Positions 33,771 to 43,440 of a stretch of DNA of 64,000 nt are shown here, in pieces (the stretch's first letter is position 1; every line of letters begins with the position of its first letter). The position numbers and the translations under genes are program-made. The notes under the pieces were generated by a model, which was not told the origin of the DNA, searched no databases, and was given only the letters and a program-made list of their open reading frames with translations. Source of the DNA: Halorubrum sp. 2020YC2 (GTDB taxonomy: Archaea; Halobacteriota; Halobacteria; Halobacteriales; Haloferacaceae); NCBI RefSeq assembly GCF_018623055.1, contig NZ_CP076019.1, positions 930,001 through 994,000 of the forward strand, in the 5' to 3' direction.

Positions 33771-33845
33771 GGGCGCTTAGCTCAGTTTGGACAGAGTGCT
33801 TGGCTTCGGACCAAGTTGCCACGGGTTCAAATCCTGTAGCGCCCA
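33771..33845 (+). tRNA. tRNA-Arg (TCG anticodon)
   Basis: Acceptor GGGCGCT pairs with AGCGCCC, discriminator A. The anticodon stem CTTGG/CCAAG has loop CTTCGGA with anticodon TCG, reading CGA. T-arm with GGTTCAAATCC. No intron and no encoded CCA. A partial copy of its 3' end lies 64 bp downstream. Confidence 0.95.
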
Positions 33846-33888
33846 TGTTTCTGACGACGAGCCGAGCGAGGTGACCGTCTCTCGGCGG

Positions 33889-33911
33889 TTCACGATCCCG
33901 TAGCGCCCGTG
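33889..33911 (+). other. Degenerate copy of the tRNA-Arg 3' end
   Basis: ATCCCGTAGCGCCCGTG resembles the tRNA 3' end and flank ATCCTGTAGCGCCCATG (15 of 17 identical), with TTCA just before it in both. This is the usual position and look of an integration-site (att) duplication, but no integrase or cargo lies between the copies in this window. Confidence 0.4.
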
Positions 33912-34149
33912 ATTCCGTGGGAAGCGGACGTGCCTACTGAGGCCGGCGAGCGCGGGGTCGAAGGACCGCCTGAGCTCCGGCTCGGTCGGCCCGCTTTCGC
34001 GTCGTTCGGAGGTCCTCGTCGCTCGGTGCTCTCGGCGTACAAGTGTATCGCGTCACGAGGCACTCTCGTTTGTATTAGGAAAACGCTGTTTTAGCCAGCG
34101 GGCGCCGAGCGTCGCCCTTAGCACGGATCGGCGGTGAGATAGACAACAA

Positions 34150-34158
34150 AACTTTATC
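34150..34158 (+). promoter_or_regulatory. TATA box of the HTH regulator gene
   Basis: AACTTTATC centred 27 nt before ATG 34181; this makes the mRNA leaderless and rules out the GTG at 34160 as start. Confidence 0.5.
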
Positions 34159-34180
34159 TGTGGCATCTGAATGTTCGCTG

Positions 34181-34984
34181 ATGGGAGACTCAGCGGGCGG
34201 CGGATCGCCGGACGTCCTCGAGAACAAGCGGAGCGCGACGCGCTACCAGGTGCTCGTGGAGATCGCGGCCCGCCAGCCGGCGGTGAGTCAGGGCGAGATC
34301 GCGGACACGATCGGCGTGACCTCGCAGGCGGTCAGCGACTACGTCCGCGATCTGGTCGAGTCGGGGTACGTCGAGAAGGGGGGTCGCGGCCGGTACGAGG
34401 TGACGAAGGAGGGGGTAGACTGGCTCATCTCCCGAACCGACGACCTGGAGACGTACCTCGAACACGTGAACTCCGACGTGCTCGGGAGCGTCCAGGTCGA
34501 CGCCGCCGTCGCGCTCGACGACGTGGCGGAGGGCAGGGAGGTCGGACTGGTGATGCGGGACGGCGTCCTCCACGCCAACCCCGCCGGCGGGACCGCGACG
34601 GCGGTCACCGTCACGAGCGCGGAGAAAGGCGAGGCCGTCGGCGTGGCCGACTTCGAGGGCGTCGTGGACTACGACACGGGAAGCGTCTCGGTGCTGCCCG
34701 TCCCGACGGTGACCGACGACGACCGCCTGGGGCCGGACGTGCTCTCGGCGCACGTCCCGGACGAGGGGCTCGTCGCGGTCGCGGGGACGGAGGCGTACGC
34801 GCTCGTCTCGCGGAGCGGCGTCACCCCCGACATCAGGTTCGGGACCGCGGAGGGCGTCGCGGAGGCGGGGATGCTCGGTCTCGACGTCCTCCTGGTCGCG
34901 GTGACCGACGAGATTCCGCGCCACACCTCCAAGCTCCGCGACAGGAACGTCCCCCACCGGGTGCTCGATTCGGACGCGTTCTAG
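34181..34984 (+). CDS. HTH transcriptional regulator with long C-terminal sensor-like domain
   Basis: A 267-residue protein. The winged HTH (15-75) reads NKRSATRYQVLVEIAARQPAVSQ and GVTSQAVSDYVRDLVESGYV, with the wing KGGRGRYEVT. The C-terminal 190 residues are a haloarchaeal domain of unknown function (DUF7839-like) with no clear ligand site. It is a MarR-like regulator; the target is not known. It is oriented toward the nuclease-helicase pair 64 bp downstream but is probably a separate transcript. Confidence 0.7.
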   Translation: MGDSAGGGSPDVLENKRSATRYQVLVEIAARQPAVSQGEIADTIGVTSQAVSDYVRDLVESGYVEKGGRGRYEVTKEGVDWLISRTDDLETYLEHVNSDVLGSVQVDAAVALDDVAEGREVGLVMRDGVLHANPAGGTATAVTVTSAEKGEAVGVADFEGVVDYDTGSVSVLPVPTVTDDDRLGPDVLSAHVPDEGLVAVAGTEAYALVSRSGVTPDIRFGTAEGVAEAGMLGLDVLLVAVTDEIPRHTSKLRDRNVPHRVLDSDAF

Positions 34985-35048
34985 CCCCGCGGTCGCCGCG
35001 CGGGCGATCCCCGCTATCTTTTTCCGGCTCGTGCGGCTCCCGGTATTC

Positions 35049-37631
35049 GTGCCTATTCGGAGAGCGAAACGCGCGGAGTCACTCTACGCGGAAGTCGCGG
35101 ACTACGACCTCGTCGTGGCTCCCGACGCCGCGCTCGCGAGCGCGATCAATCGCCGCCTCGACCGCCCTCACTTCGGGACGTTCGCGACGACGCCGCGCCG
35201 CCTCGCGGCCGGCCGGCGCGAGCAGGCGGAGGACCGCCGCGCGTTCCTCAGGCTGGTCGCGGAGACCGACCGCGACTGGAAGTCGATCGCGTACGCCGTC
35301 GGGAACGTGCTCCAGTGTTGGGAACATCGGGGTCGCCTCGACGCGATCTTGGACTACGACGCCTACGTCGACGACGCGACCCGCGAGGTCGTCGACGTCA
35401 TGCGAACCCTCCGAACGACGTCGAAGCGGCTCAGCGAGTACTCGGTCGACGACGACCTATCCGTCGCCGTCGTCGGCTACGATCAGCTGACCGCCCTGGA
35501 GCGCAACGTCCTCCCGGACGCGTTCGACCGCGTCGAGCTGTTCGCCGACGAGGCGTTCGACCGCCCGCCGTTCCACGTCTTCGAGTCGGAGACAGACGTC
35601 GTCGCCGCGCTCCTCGACGCGGTCTCGGCGCGCAACGCCGACCGCGTCGCGGTCGTGCTCGACGGCGGGAGCCGGTACTCCTCGCTCGTCGAGTCCGCGC
35701 TCGAAGCGGCGGACGTCCCCTTCTACGGCGGCCCGGGATTTGCCGACGACCCGCACCACAGGGCGTTCCTCCGGCTCCTCAGGCTCGGCTTCCGCGGCTC
35801 CGAGACGACCGTCGACGACGTCCGCCCGCTGCTCGCGCGGCTGGGCGTCGACGCGCCGGTGGCCGACGGCGACCGTCGCTTGGAGGCGGTCGACGCGCCC
35901 GAGGTGGCGTGGCTGCGGACGTTCCGCGACGACGTCGCGGACATGACGTTCGCGGGGGCGATCGACGCGTACGCGAGCGAGGCGGGCGTCGAACTGGAGC
36001 GCTTCGACGAGGAGCTTCGGGAACTCGGTCTCGCCGGCGAGCCGGTGACGGAGGGCGCGGTCGACCGGCTCGCCTACTACCTCCAGACGTACGAGGTCCC
36101 CGTCGACAGGGACAACGAGGGCGTCCTCCTCGCGGACGCGAAGTCGTCCGCCTACGTGGATCGGCCCGTCGTCTTCCACCTCGGGATGGGCGAGGGGTGG
36201 ACCCACTCGGCCCCGCAGCGCCCGTGGGTGGACACCGAGGCGCAGTTCGACCGCTACGTGCGAGACTTCCAGCGCCTGCTCCAGAGCGGCGACCGCCGGT
36301 ACTACCTCGTCCGGGACGCGGCCGGCGGGGAGCCGGTCACGCCCTGCCTGTACCTCGGGGACCTCCTCGACGAGGAGTTCGAGCGGTTCAGCGACCTCGA
36401 CTCGGTCGAACACCGACGGCGACGGCACTCGGACGGCGGCGGCTTCGACCGCCGACCGCTCGGCGTCGACGCCGAGTCTGTCGAGACGCTCAGTCAGTCC
36501 GCGCTCAACAGCTACGTCAACAGCCCGCGCGACTACCTCTTCGGACGCCTCCTCGACTCTCCCGACCGCGAGCGGTTCGTGGAGGGGAACCTCTTCCACG
36601 ACTTCGCGGAGTTCTGCGTCAACCACCCCGACGTCGTCGCCGAGGCCGACACCGACGACCTCGTCGACGCCATGCTCGGGGAGACCGAGGCGTTCTTCGA
36701 CGCCGCGGACGAGACGCTCCGCCGCCGGAAGTACCGCATCGGGCTGGAACTGATCGCGGAGTACCTCGACGAGAACGCGCCGGAGTCGGACGAGTTCCTC
36801 ACGCCGGCGTCGGGGTGGGGGACGAACTTCTTCGCGGAGCGCTTCGACGAGCCGGTCGACTCCCCGCTCACCGAGCGCTGGTTCGAGGACGACGCCCTCG
36901 GCGTCAAGGGGAAGATAGACCTCGTGCGCTCACCCGCCCAGCTCCTCGATTACAAGAGCGGGCGCAGGAAGCGGCCCTCGCAGGTCGTCGCGGGCGCGGC
37001 GACCGATCCGCCGGCGGACGCGCCGAACTTTCAGACGGCGCTGTACCTGACCTACTACCGGACGCTCCGGCCCGACGAGCGGCTGGAGTTCACGTTCTTC
37101 CACTTCCTCGAGCCGATGGACGACGTGATCGCTGGCGACGCCGACCTCGACGACGCGCTCGCGACCGTCACCTACCACCCCTCCTCGTTCGACGAGTACG
37201 TCGGCTCCCGAGAGGCGTACGAGACGCTGCTCGACGGCTACAACGACTGCCGGGAGACGTTCGACGACCTCGGCTACGCGGCCTACGAGGAGGTCGTGAC
37301 CGACCTGTCGTTCCCCGAGACGACGGACCGAGACGAGCTACGCGCCTCCGCGTTCGCCGAGCGGTTCGCGGCCGCCGTCGACGCGAGAACGGCCGACGGC
37401 GTCGACGCCGAGAAGGGCGCGGATCAGGCGATCCGGGCGCTCAACGGCGTCCGCAGGCGGGCGTTCTTCCGGGAGGACTTGGACGCGTTCGAGTCGTTCG
37501 TCGACGAGCGCCTCGAAGAGGTGAACCGCCGGCGGGCGGGCGAGGAGCGCTTCCCGGTCGACGGGCTCGGCGGCGAGCCGAACTACCGGCGGGTGGACAA
37601 CCGCGACCTGCTGTTGAGGGGGGACCGATGA
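35049..37631 (+). CDS. AddB-like nuclease (PD-(D/E)XK) subunit
   Basis: An 860-residue protein from GTG 35049 (PIRRAKRAESLYAEVADYD), the preferred start over GTG 35031. The N-terminal two-thirds resemble an inactive UvrD-like helicase fold. The C-terminal nuclease domain has LSQSALNSYVNSPRDYLFG, GNLFHDF, GVKGKIDLVRS and LLDYKSGRRKRPSQ (the D...DYKSG catalytic core). The Cys that usually anchors an Fe-S cluster (CPRxY) is Ser (SPRDY) here. It overlaps the next gene by ATGA, so the two subunits are made together. Together they probably resect double-strand breaks. Confidence 0.75.
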   Translation: MPIRRAKRAESLYAEVADYDLVVAPDAALASAINRRLDRPHFGTFATTPRRLAAGRREQAEDRRAFLRLVAETDRDWKSIAYAVGNVLQCWEHRGRLDAILDYDAYVDDATREVVDVMRTLRTTSKRLSEYSVDDDLSVAVVGYDQLTALERNVLPDAFDRVELFADEAFDRPPFHVFESETDVVAALLDAVSARNADRVAVVLDGGSRYSSLVESALEAADVPFYGGPGFADDPHHRAFLRLLRLGFRGSETTVDDVRPLLARLGVDAPVADGDRRLEAVDAPEVAWLRTFRDDVADMTFAGAIDAYASEAGVELERFDEELRELGLAGEPVTEGAVDRLAYYLQTYEVPVDRDNEGVLLADAKSSAYVDRPVVFHLGMGEGWTHSAPQRPWVDTEAQFDRYVRDFQRLLQSGDRRYYLVRDAAGGEPVTPCLYLGDLLDEEFERFSDLDSVEHRRRRHSDGGGFDRRPLGVDAESVETLSQSALNSYVNSPRDYLFGRLLDSPDRERFVEGNLFHDFAEFCVNHPDVVAEADTDDLVDAMLGETEAFFDAADETLRRRKYRIGLELIAEYLDENAPESDEFLTPASGWGTNFFAERFDEPVDSPLTERWFEDDALGVKGKIDLVRSPAQLLDYKSGRRKRPSQVVAGAATDPPADAPNFQTALYLTYYRTLRPDERLEFTFFHFLEPMDDVIAGDADLDDALATVTYHPSSFDEYVGSREAYETLLDGYNDCRETFDDLGYAAYEEVVTDLSFPETTDRDELRASAFAERFAAAVDARTADGVDAEKGADQAIRALNGVRRRAFFREDLDAFESFVDERLEEVNRRRAGEERFPVDGLGGEPNYRRVDNRDLLLRGDR

Positions 37632-40513
37632 CCGACCCGACGCCGAACGACCGACAGCGGGAGCTGATCGAGAACACCGAGGGGACGTACCTCGTCGACG
37701 CCGGCCCGGGGACGGGGAAGACGTTTGCCGTCGCCCGCCGGTACGGACGGATCGTCGACCGCCCCGAGGTGGAGCCGGAGGACGTGCTGCTCGCGACGTT
37801 CACGCGCAGCGCCGCGACGGAGATGAGAGAGCGGATCGTCGACCGCAGCGCGTACGGGCTGCGGGAGCTGGCCGACGCGCCGATCCGGACGTTCCACTCG
37901 CACTGTCACGACGTGCTGCGGGAGCACGGCCACGCCGCCCCGACGCACCTCGGCCTCGACGAGCGGATCACGGGCTCGACGCGGCTCGTCGACGACGAGC
38001 TGATCGAGGCCGAGCGGTTCCGGGAGTTCTTCGGCGCGTTCCGGGACGACCACCCGGAGCACGCCGCGTTCTATCGGGTCCTCCCCGAGCCGGGCGAGCT
38101 GCTCGGCCTGATTCGAGAGCTCGCCTCGAAGGGGATTTTCCCCACGACCGACGGCTGGTACCGGGACGGGGAAGCGCACCTCGACGGCGACTTCGAGGCG
38201 TTCGAGGAGCTGTTCGACGCCGCGAACCGCCCCCGCAACGACGGCCGGAAGCAGTCTGAACTGCGCGAGGACCTGAGCGGCTTCGGGCGGGACAAGGCGT
38301 ACCCGCCGGACGCGCCCTCGAAGTCGGAGCTACGCGGCGGCCGCGGGACGAAGCGGCTCGACGACGACGTGGCGCGGGAGGCGTTCCGCGAGGACCGGTC
38401 GGATCTCAAGGCGTTCGTCCACGACGCGTACGTCGAGTACCTCCGGTTCGCGCTGCGCCGCAACTACCTCACCTTCGGCTTCCTCCAGCTGTTCGCGTTC
38501 GTGCTCCTCCGCGAGAACCCGCGGGTCCGCGAGGCGGCGCAGTTCGAGTACGTCATGGTCGACGAGTTCCAGGACACGAGCGAGATCCAGTTCAAGCTCG
38601 CGCTGCTCCTCTCGGGGGCGGACAACTTCTGTGCCGTCGGGGACTGGAAGCAGAGCATCTACTCGTTCCAGTACGCGGACGTGCGCAACATCCTCGAGTT
38701 CGAGGAGCGGCTGGAGCGGTTCACCGCGGACCTCAACGACGACGCCGAGCGGGTCGAACTCGACGGGAGCGACCTCACGCGGATCGAGCTGCGGGAGAAC
38801 TACCGGTCGACGGCGTCGGTCATCGACCTCTCCGAGCGGGCCATCGCGGCGCCGGCGACCGGCGGGGAGGACGTCGACGCCCCGCTCGACGACGTCGTCG
38901 AGCTCTCCGCGAACGCGGCCTTCGACAACACGGTCGTCGAGGGGATCCGGCACGAGGACGAACACGAGGCCGTCCTCTCGAAGGTGCAAGACATCGTCGG
39001 TGACGACGACTACGCGGTCGAGGGCGAGGACGGCGAGCCGCGCCCGCCCGAGTACGGGGACGTCGCGGTGTTCACGCGGACGCGGGACTACGGCCGCGAG
39101 CTCCTCGACGTCGCCGCCGAGTGCGACTTCCCGTTGGCCTACGACGGCGGGGTCGAGCTGTTCCGGACGGACCCGGCGAAGCTGCTGCTCGCGTGGCTCC
39201 GGATCTTGGAGTCGGACGCCGACCGCGGCTGGGCGGTCGTCCTCGAACGGGCCGGGTACGCGTTCGACGAGATCGACCGCGTCTTGGAGACGGGGTCGTA
39301 CCCCGACGACCCGGCCGCGTTCCGGGACGCGCTCCGCGAGTTGGAGTCGGTCGGCGCGGTCGCGCGCCGCGTCCTCGACCGCTACGGGTTCGCGGGCGAC
39401 ACCGCGGACGTGCTCCTCCACACGGTCCAGTCGGTCCACGACTCGACGACCGCCACCCGCGGCGACGTGATCCGGTTCATCGAGCGCGGTATCGAGACCG
39501 GGAGCACGGTCGACGTGAGCGCGAGCGCGGGCGACGACGCGGTGACGGTCCAGACGATTCACACGGCGAAGGGGCTGGAGTATCCCATCGTCGTCATGGC
39601 GAACATGAACGACGGGAGCTTCCCGCCCCGGGCCGGCGGCTCGGATGTCATCGAGTACCGAGACCCGGTCGGGCTCCGACGGCGGAAGCGCTACGCCGAG
39701 GCGCGGGAGTACCCCCACGTGTACGACGACTGGCGTCACGACGTCATCCGGCGCTGCCTGCCGCGGGGGTACGACGAGGAGCGCCGGCTGCTCTACGTCG
39801 CGGTCTCGCGGGCGGAGAGCCACGTCGTGTTCGCGGCCGGCGAGGAGCCGAACGCGTTCCTCGACGCGCTGCCGGTCGCCGTCGAAGAAGTCGAGCCGGA
39901 CGTCGAGCCGTTCGAGCGCGACGAGCCGGCCGACGCGGAGTCACCGTTCGCGGTGACGGAGCCGGACGGGCCCATCGGTCACACCCCGCACTCGCTGATG
40001 GACGACTCGGTGTTCGACGAGACCGGCGAGCGGACCGAGACCGGTCCCGAGACGGAGCCGGAGACGCGGGGGATGGACTTCGGCTCGCGCGTTCACGACT
40101 TCGCGGAGGCGTACGCGCTCGGCGACGACGTGACGCCCTCGAACGACCACGAGCGGCGGGTCGTCGAACTGCTCGACGGCCTGTCGGGCGAGCTACACGT
40201 CGAGGAGCCGGTGACGCTCCCGATCGACGTCGACGGCCGCCGCGTCACTGTCTCGGGGATCGCGGACCTCGTCCGCGAGACGGCCGACCGGGTCGAGGTG
40301 ATAGACTACAAGACCGACTCGACGCGGCGCGCGCAGTCGGAGTACGAAAAGCAGCTCAGCGTCTACTACCACGTCCTCGACGAGTGGTTCGACGGCAAAG
40401 AAGTCGAGACGAGCCTGTTCTACACGAGCGACGGGACGCGCGAACGGGTCGAGCCGCTCTCGATCGACGAACTGCGGGAGCTCGTCCGCGACGCCGAGGC
40501 GCGGAGCGACTGA
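37628..40513 (+). CDS. UvrD/AddA-like helicase with C-terminal PD-(D/E)XK nuclease
   Basis: A 961-residue SF1 helicase-nuclease. Motif I is AGPGTGKTFAVA, motif Ia is ATFTRSAATEMRER, motif II is VDEFQDTSEIQ, motif III is GDWKQSIYSF, motif V is TIHTAKGLEYPIV and motif VI is VAVSRAESH. The C-terminal nuclease has SRVHDFAE, then VEVIDYKTDS with a following QLSVYYHVL (catalytic D and K/Q). It starts at ATG 37628 inside the stop of the previous gene (ATGA). The pair is the haloarchaeal analogue of AddAB/RecBCD-type break-processing enzymes. Confidence 0.88.
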   Translation: MTDPTPNDRQRELIENTEGTYLVDAGPGTGKTFAVARRYGRIVDRPEVEPEDVLLATFTRSAATEMRERIVDRSAYGLRELADAPIRTFHSHCHDVLREHGHAAPTHLGLDERITGSTRLVDDELIEAERFREFFGAFRDDHPEHAAFYRVLPEPGELLGLIRELASKGIFPTTDGWYRDGEAHLDGDFEAFEELFDAANRPRNDGRKQSELREDLSGFGRDKAYPPDAPSKSELRGGRGTKRLDDDVAREAFREDRSDLKAFVHDAYVEYLRFALRRNYLTFGFLQLFAFVLLRENPRVREAAQFEYVMVDEFQDTSEIQFKLALLLSGADNFCAVGDWKQSIYSFQYADVRNILEFEERLERFTADLNDDAERVELDGSDLTRIELRENYRSTASVIDLSERAIAAPATGGEDVDAPLDDVVELSANAAFDNTVVEGIRHEDEHEAVLSKVQDIVGDDDYAVEGEDGEPRPPEYGDVAVFTRTRDYGRELLDVAAECDFPLAYDGGVELFRTDPAKLLLAWLRILESDADRGWAVVLERAGYAFDEIDRVLETGSYPDDPAAFRDALRELESVGAVARRVLDRYGFAGDTADVLLHTVQSVHDSTTATRGDVIRFIERGIETGSTVDVSASAGDDAVTVQTIHTAKGLEYPIVVMANMNDGSFPPRAGGSDVIEYRDPVGLRRRKRYAEAREYPHVYDDWRHDVIRRCLPRGYDEERRLLYVAVSRAESHVVFAAGEEPNAFLDALPVAVEEVEPDVEPFERDEPADAESPFAVTEPDGPIGHTPHSLMDDSVFDETGERTETGPETEPETRGMDFGSRVHDFAEAYALGDDVTPSNDHERRVVELLDGLSGELHVEEPVTLPIDVDGRRVTVSGIADLVRETADRVEVIDYKTDSTRRAQSEYEKQLSVYYHVLDEWFDGKEVETSLFYTSDGTRERVEPLSIDELRELVRDAEARSD

Positions 40514-40527
40514 CGCCCCCGTTCCGT

Positions 40528-41292
40528 TCAGCGCCTGAAGGAGCTGACGTGTCGGTGGTTCGGGTCCGCGCGCATGTCCACGTGGCCGCAGCTGACGCAC
40601 CGCCAGACGTACGCCCCGAGCTTCGCGGCCGCGTCGCCGCCGTCCACCGACTCGCTCCAGTCCTGTCCGCATCGAGCACACTCGTCGGGCCGGTACTTGC
40701 TCTCGACCGACCTCCCGGCGTCGTCGTCGGTGACCTCCGGGACGGCGATCGACTCCGCGACGGCGCGGACGTCCGCGTCGCTCATCCGGGGTCGGATCCC
40801 GTTCAGGTACTCCTGTAGCCGCTCAGCCCGGCTCAGGAGCCGCTCGTACCGCTCCTTGTCGTCCGGGTCCTCGTCGGCCCGCCACTCGTACGTCGATATC
40901 AGGGCCGTGGTGCGGTAGTACCGGTCGAGCAACAGGTGATAGTTCGCCCGGTACGACAGCGTCTCGACGCACTCAGTGAGGTCCGCCTCGAACACCGGCC
41001 GTTCGAGGACGCGGTCGTACGCCGACCGCGAGCCGTCGTCGGACCGCGTTCGGATCCCGATCACCCGGCAGTGGGACGCCTCCGATCCGACCCGTTCGAG
41101 GACCGGCTCCGGCCCCTCCTCCCCGAAGGCGTCGTCCAGCACGAGGACCGCGACCCCGGCGTCGAACGACTCGACGAACTGCGCGGTCGTCAGCGCGCGC
41201 CGTGCGTCGTAGTCGTCGAGCCAGAGCCCGTAGAGGTCGCCCCGCGTCCTGTTCGTCTCGCAGACGACCACCGTCGACACCGGAAGCTCCAC
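40528..41292 (-). CDS. HalX response regulator with C-terminal zinc ribbon
   Basis: A 254-residue protein. Residues 1-115 form a receiver-like domain with VLVLDDAFGEEG (Asp in the phospho-acceptor position, but few of the other receiver residues). Residues 115-175 are a HalX helical domain (SYRANYHLLLDRYYRTTALISTY then ERYERLLSRAERLQEYL). A zinc ribbon follows (CARCGQDWSES and WRCVSCGHVDM). The zinc ribbon is an unusual addition to HalX proteins. It runs next to, and in the same direction as, the multi-PAS gene 48 bp upstream, a likely input partner. Confidence 0.75.
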   Translation of the reverse strand: MELPVSTVVVCETNRTRGDLYGLWLDDYDARRALTTAQFVESFDAGVAVLVLDDAFGEEGPEPVLERVGSEASHCRVIGIRTRSDDGSRSAYDRVLERPVFEADLTECVETLSYRANYHLLLDRYYRTTALISTYEWRADEDPDDKERYERLLSRAERLQEYLNGIRPRMSDADVRAVAESIAVPEVTDDDAGRSVESKYRPDECARCGQDWSESVDGGDAAAKLGAYVWRCVSCGHVDMRADPNHRHVSSFRR

Positions 41293-41340
41293 GGGGATCA
41301 GCCTCCGACCCGAGCGGGACCGACTCGCGGTCCCCTCATC

Positions 41341-43440
41341 TCATTCGTCCCGTCCGGCGTTCGCGGACGAATCGCGCATCGATTCGGAGAGGCGTCGCGG
41401 CTCGACCGAGAAGGAGTGAACGGTCGCGAGGTCGTCGACGAGCGAGACGGCGGTCTCCACGGACCGCTCCGCCCGGCGGATCTCCGCCTCCGGCTCGTCG
41501 TCGGTCGCGGCGTTCAGGCGTTCCTTCGCCTCTCGGAGCGGGACGCCGAGGTCCTCGGCGAGCACCTCGCCGAACTCCGTCAGGTGCCGCTCGATCTCCT
41601 GTTCGTGCTCCTTCGACTCGGTCACGTCCTGAACGAAGCTGACGGCGTGGGTCGCCTCGCCGTCGCCGTCGACGACCGGGGCGACCGCCACCCGCCCCCA
41701 GAAGGGCGTCCCGTCTCCCCGGTGGAGGACGAGGGTCTCCGAGCCGCGCTCGCCCGCCTCGACCGCCGACGCTATCTCCCGGACGCGGTCCGGGTCGGCG
41801 TCGTCGCCGCCGAGCACCGACAGGCTCTCGCCGGCCACCGAGTCGCCGTCGTGGCCGGTGATCGCTTCGAACGCGTCGTTCACGTAGGCGATCGGACTCC
41901 CCGGCTCGGTCGTCTCGTGGATCGCGATGCCGACCGGCGCCGTCTCGACGGCGCGGTTCTTCAGCCGGAGCTCCCGCTCCCGGCGCTTCCGCACCGTGAT
42001 GTCGCTCGCGATCCCGACGACGCGTGTCAGTTCGCCGTCCTCGTAAACGCCGGACGACCGGTCGTGGACCCACCGGACCTCCCCGTCCGGGCGGACCACC
42101 CGGTACGTCTCCTCGTACCCGTCCGGGTCCTCGCGCTGCGCTTCCAGAGCCGCCTTGACGCGCTCGCGGTCGTCGGGATGTATCGCCTCGACGAACGACG
42201 TGGGATCCTCCCCGAGCGTTTCCGGGGGACGTCCCCATATCTCCTCGTAGGCGTCGCTGACGAAGTCCATCGACTCCTTGTCGGGCGTGGACATCCAGAT
42301 GACCTCGCCGGCGCTCGCCCGAATCTGGTCGAGCATCGCCGCTCGCTCCTCGCGCTCCGTCACGTCGAGCGCGAGCCCGACCACCCGGGCGACGGTCCCC
42401 GTCTCGTCCAGCGCCGGCTGAAGCCACGCCTCGAAGGTCGAGTCGGAGACGTCGACGAAGGCGTGGGCGGACTCGCCGTCGAGGGCGGCCTCGACCTTCC
42501 GGCGTATCTCGGGGTGGCCGGCGAACGCCTCCCCGATCGCGTCCCCGGGCGCGATCGGGCGCCCGAGCCGCCGCGAGAGGGTCTCGCCGCGGACCGTCGA
42601 TATCTCCCCGTCGGCCTCGACCTCGAACAGCGTCAGCGGCGCGTTGTCCGCGATGGTCTCGACGGCCTGCCGGAGTCGCACCAGCCGTTCCCTGCGCTCG
42701 CGTCGCTCGATCAGGTCGCGGCCGATACCGACGATTTCCCGCGATCCGTCGGGTTCAGTCACGAGGGCTCCCGTGTACTCTACCGGAACGGTCTCGCCGT
42801 CCTTCGCGACCAATTCCGCCTCGACGACGGCGCTACCGGTCTCCAACACCGTTTCGATCGCGTCGGCTACCCTGCCCATGTCGGCGCCGGCGAAGAGCTC
42901 CAGCGCGTGCATCCCCTCTAACTCCCCGTCGTCGTAGCCGGTGACCTCGCGGAAGCGGTCGTTCCATCGCGTGAGCGCGCCGTCCGCGTCGAGAGCCTAA
43001 AACGAGTCGTCGATCGCGTCGAGGAGCGGCTCCGTCGACTCCGAGACGAGCGACGACTCGACGGGGGCCGTCGCGACCGCGTCCATCCGACGGGCGAGGA
43101 GCGTCGTCTCGTCGACGCCCTCCCGGCGAACGAACACGTCCGCCGCGCCGGCCGCGAGCGCGTCGTCGACGCCGGCGGCGTCCGGCACGACCGCGAGCGA
43201 GGGCGCCTCGGGGAGCGCCTCCCGGACCGCGACGAGCGGTTCGACGCCGGACTCGGGAGGGAGTTCGCAGACGACCAGCCGCACGTCGGTCAGGTCCGTG
43301 GCGGCGACGGCGGCCGCCTCGTCGAAGGACGCGACGCGTTCGGGCCCCGCGACGGCCGTTAACTCCGCGGCCGCCCGCCGGACCCAGTCCGCGTCGGATC
43401 CGACGTGAACCACTTCGTCCCGCTCTCTCCGTCGGTTCAT
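41341..43440 (-). pseudogene. Multi-PAS sensor protein interrupted by an in-frame TAG
   Basis: Two frames, 42997-43440 (147 codons) and 41341-42912 (523 codons), are the same frame and join across one TAG at 42997-42999: DDSF, stop, ALDADGALTRWNDRFREVTGYD, a standard PAS start where Tyr (TAC) is usual at the stop position. Restored, it would have about 700 residues: receiver-like N terminus (LVVCELPPESG), three to four PAS/PAC units (FRGVTGYD, SDAYEEIWGR, NDAFEAITG) and a final helical segment. That segment resembles HisKA but has Glu in place of His (EDLGVPLREAKERL) and lacks an ATPase domain, so it is not a canonical kinase. Either fragments are made or the gene is dead. Confidence 0.8.

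Larger units (their letters stand above)
33846..34180. other. Intergenic region (335 bp) after tRNA-Arg
   Basis: Holds the tRNA 3'-end copy (33889-33911) and the promoter of the next gene (TATA-like AACTTTATC at 34150). Otherwise nothing was recognised; an apparent 61-codon frame has no coding character. Confidence 0.45.

Noticed and set aside
40936-42921. Long plus-strand frame (661 codons) opposite the PAS gene
   Set aside because: It is the antisense shadow of high-G+C acidic coding DNA: Arg/Pro/Val-rich, with no motif and no promoter. The same holds for 35457-36626, 38330-39823, 49685-51547 and 56047-57360.
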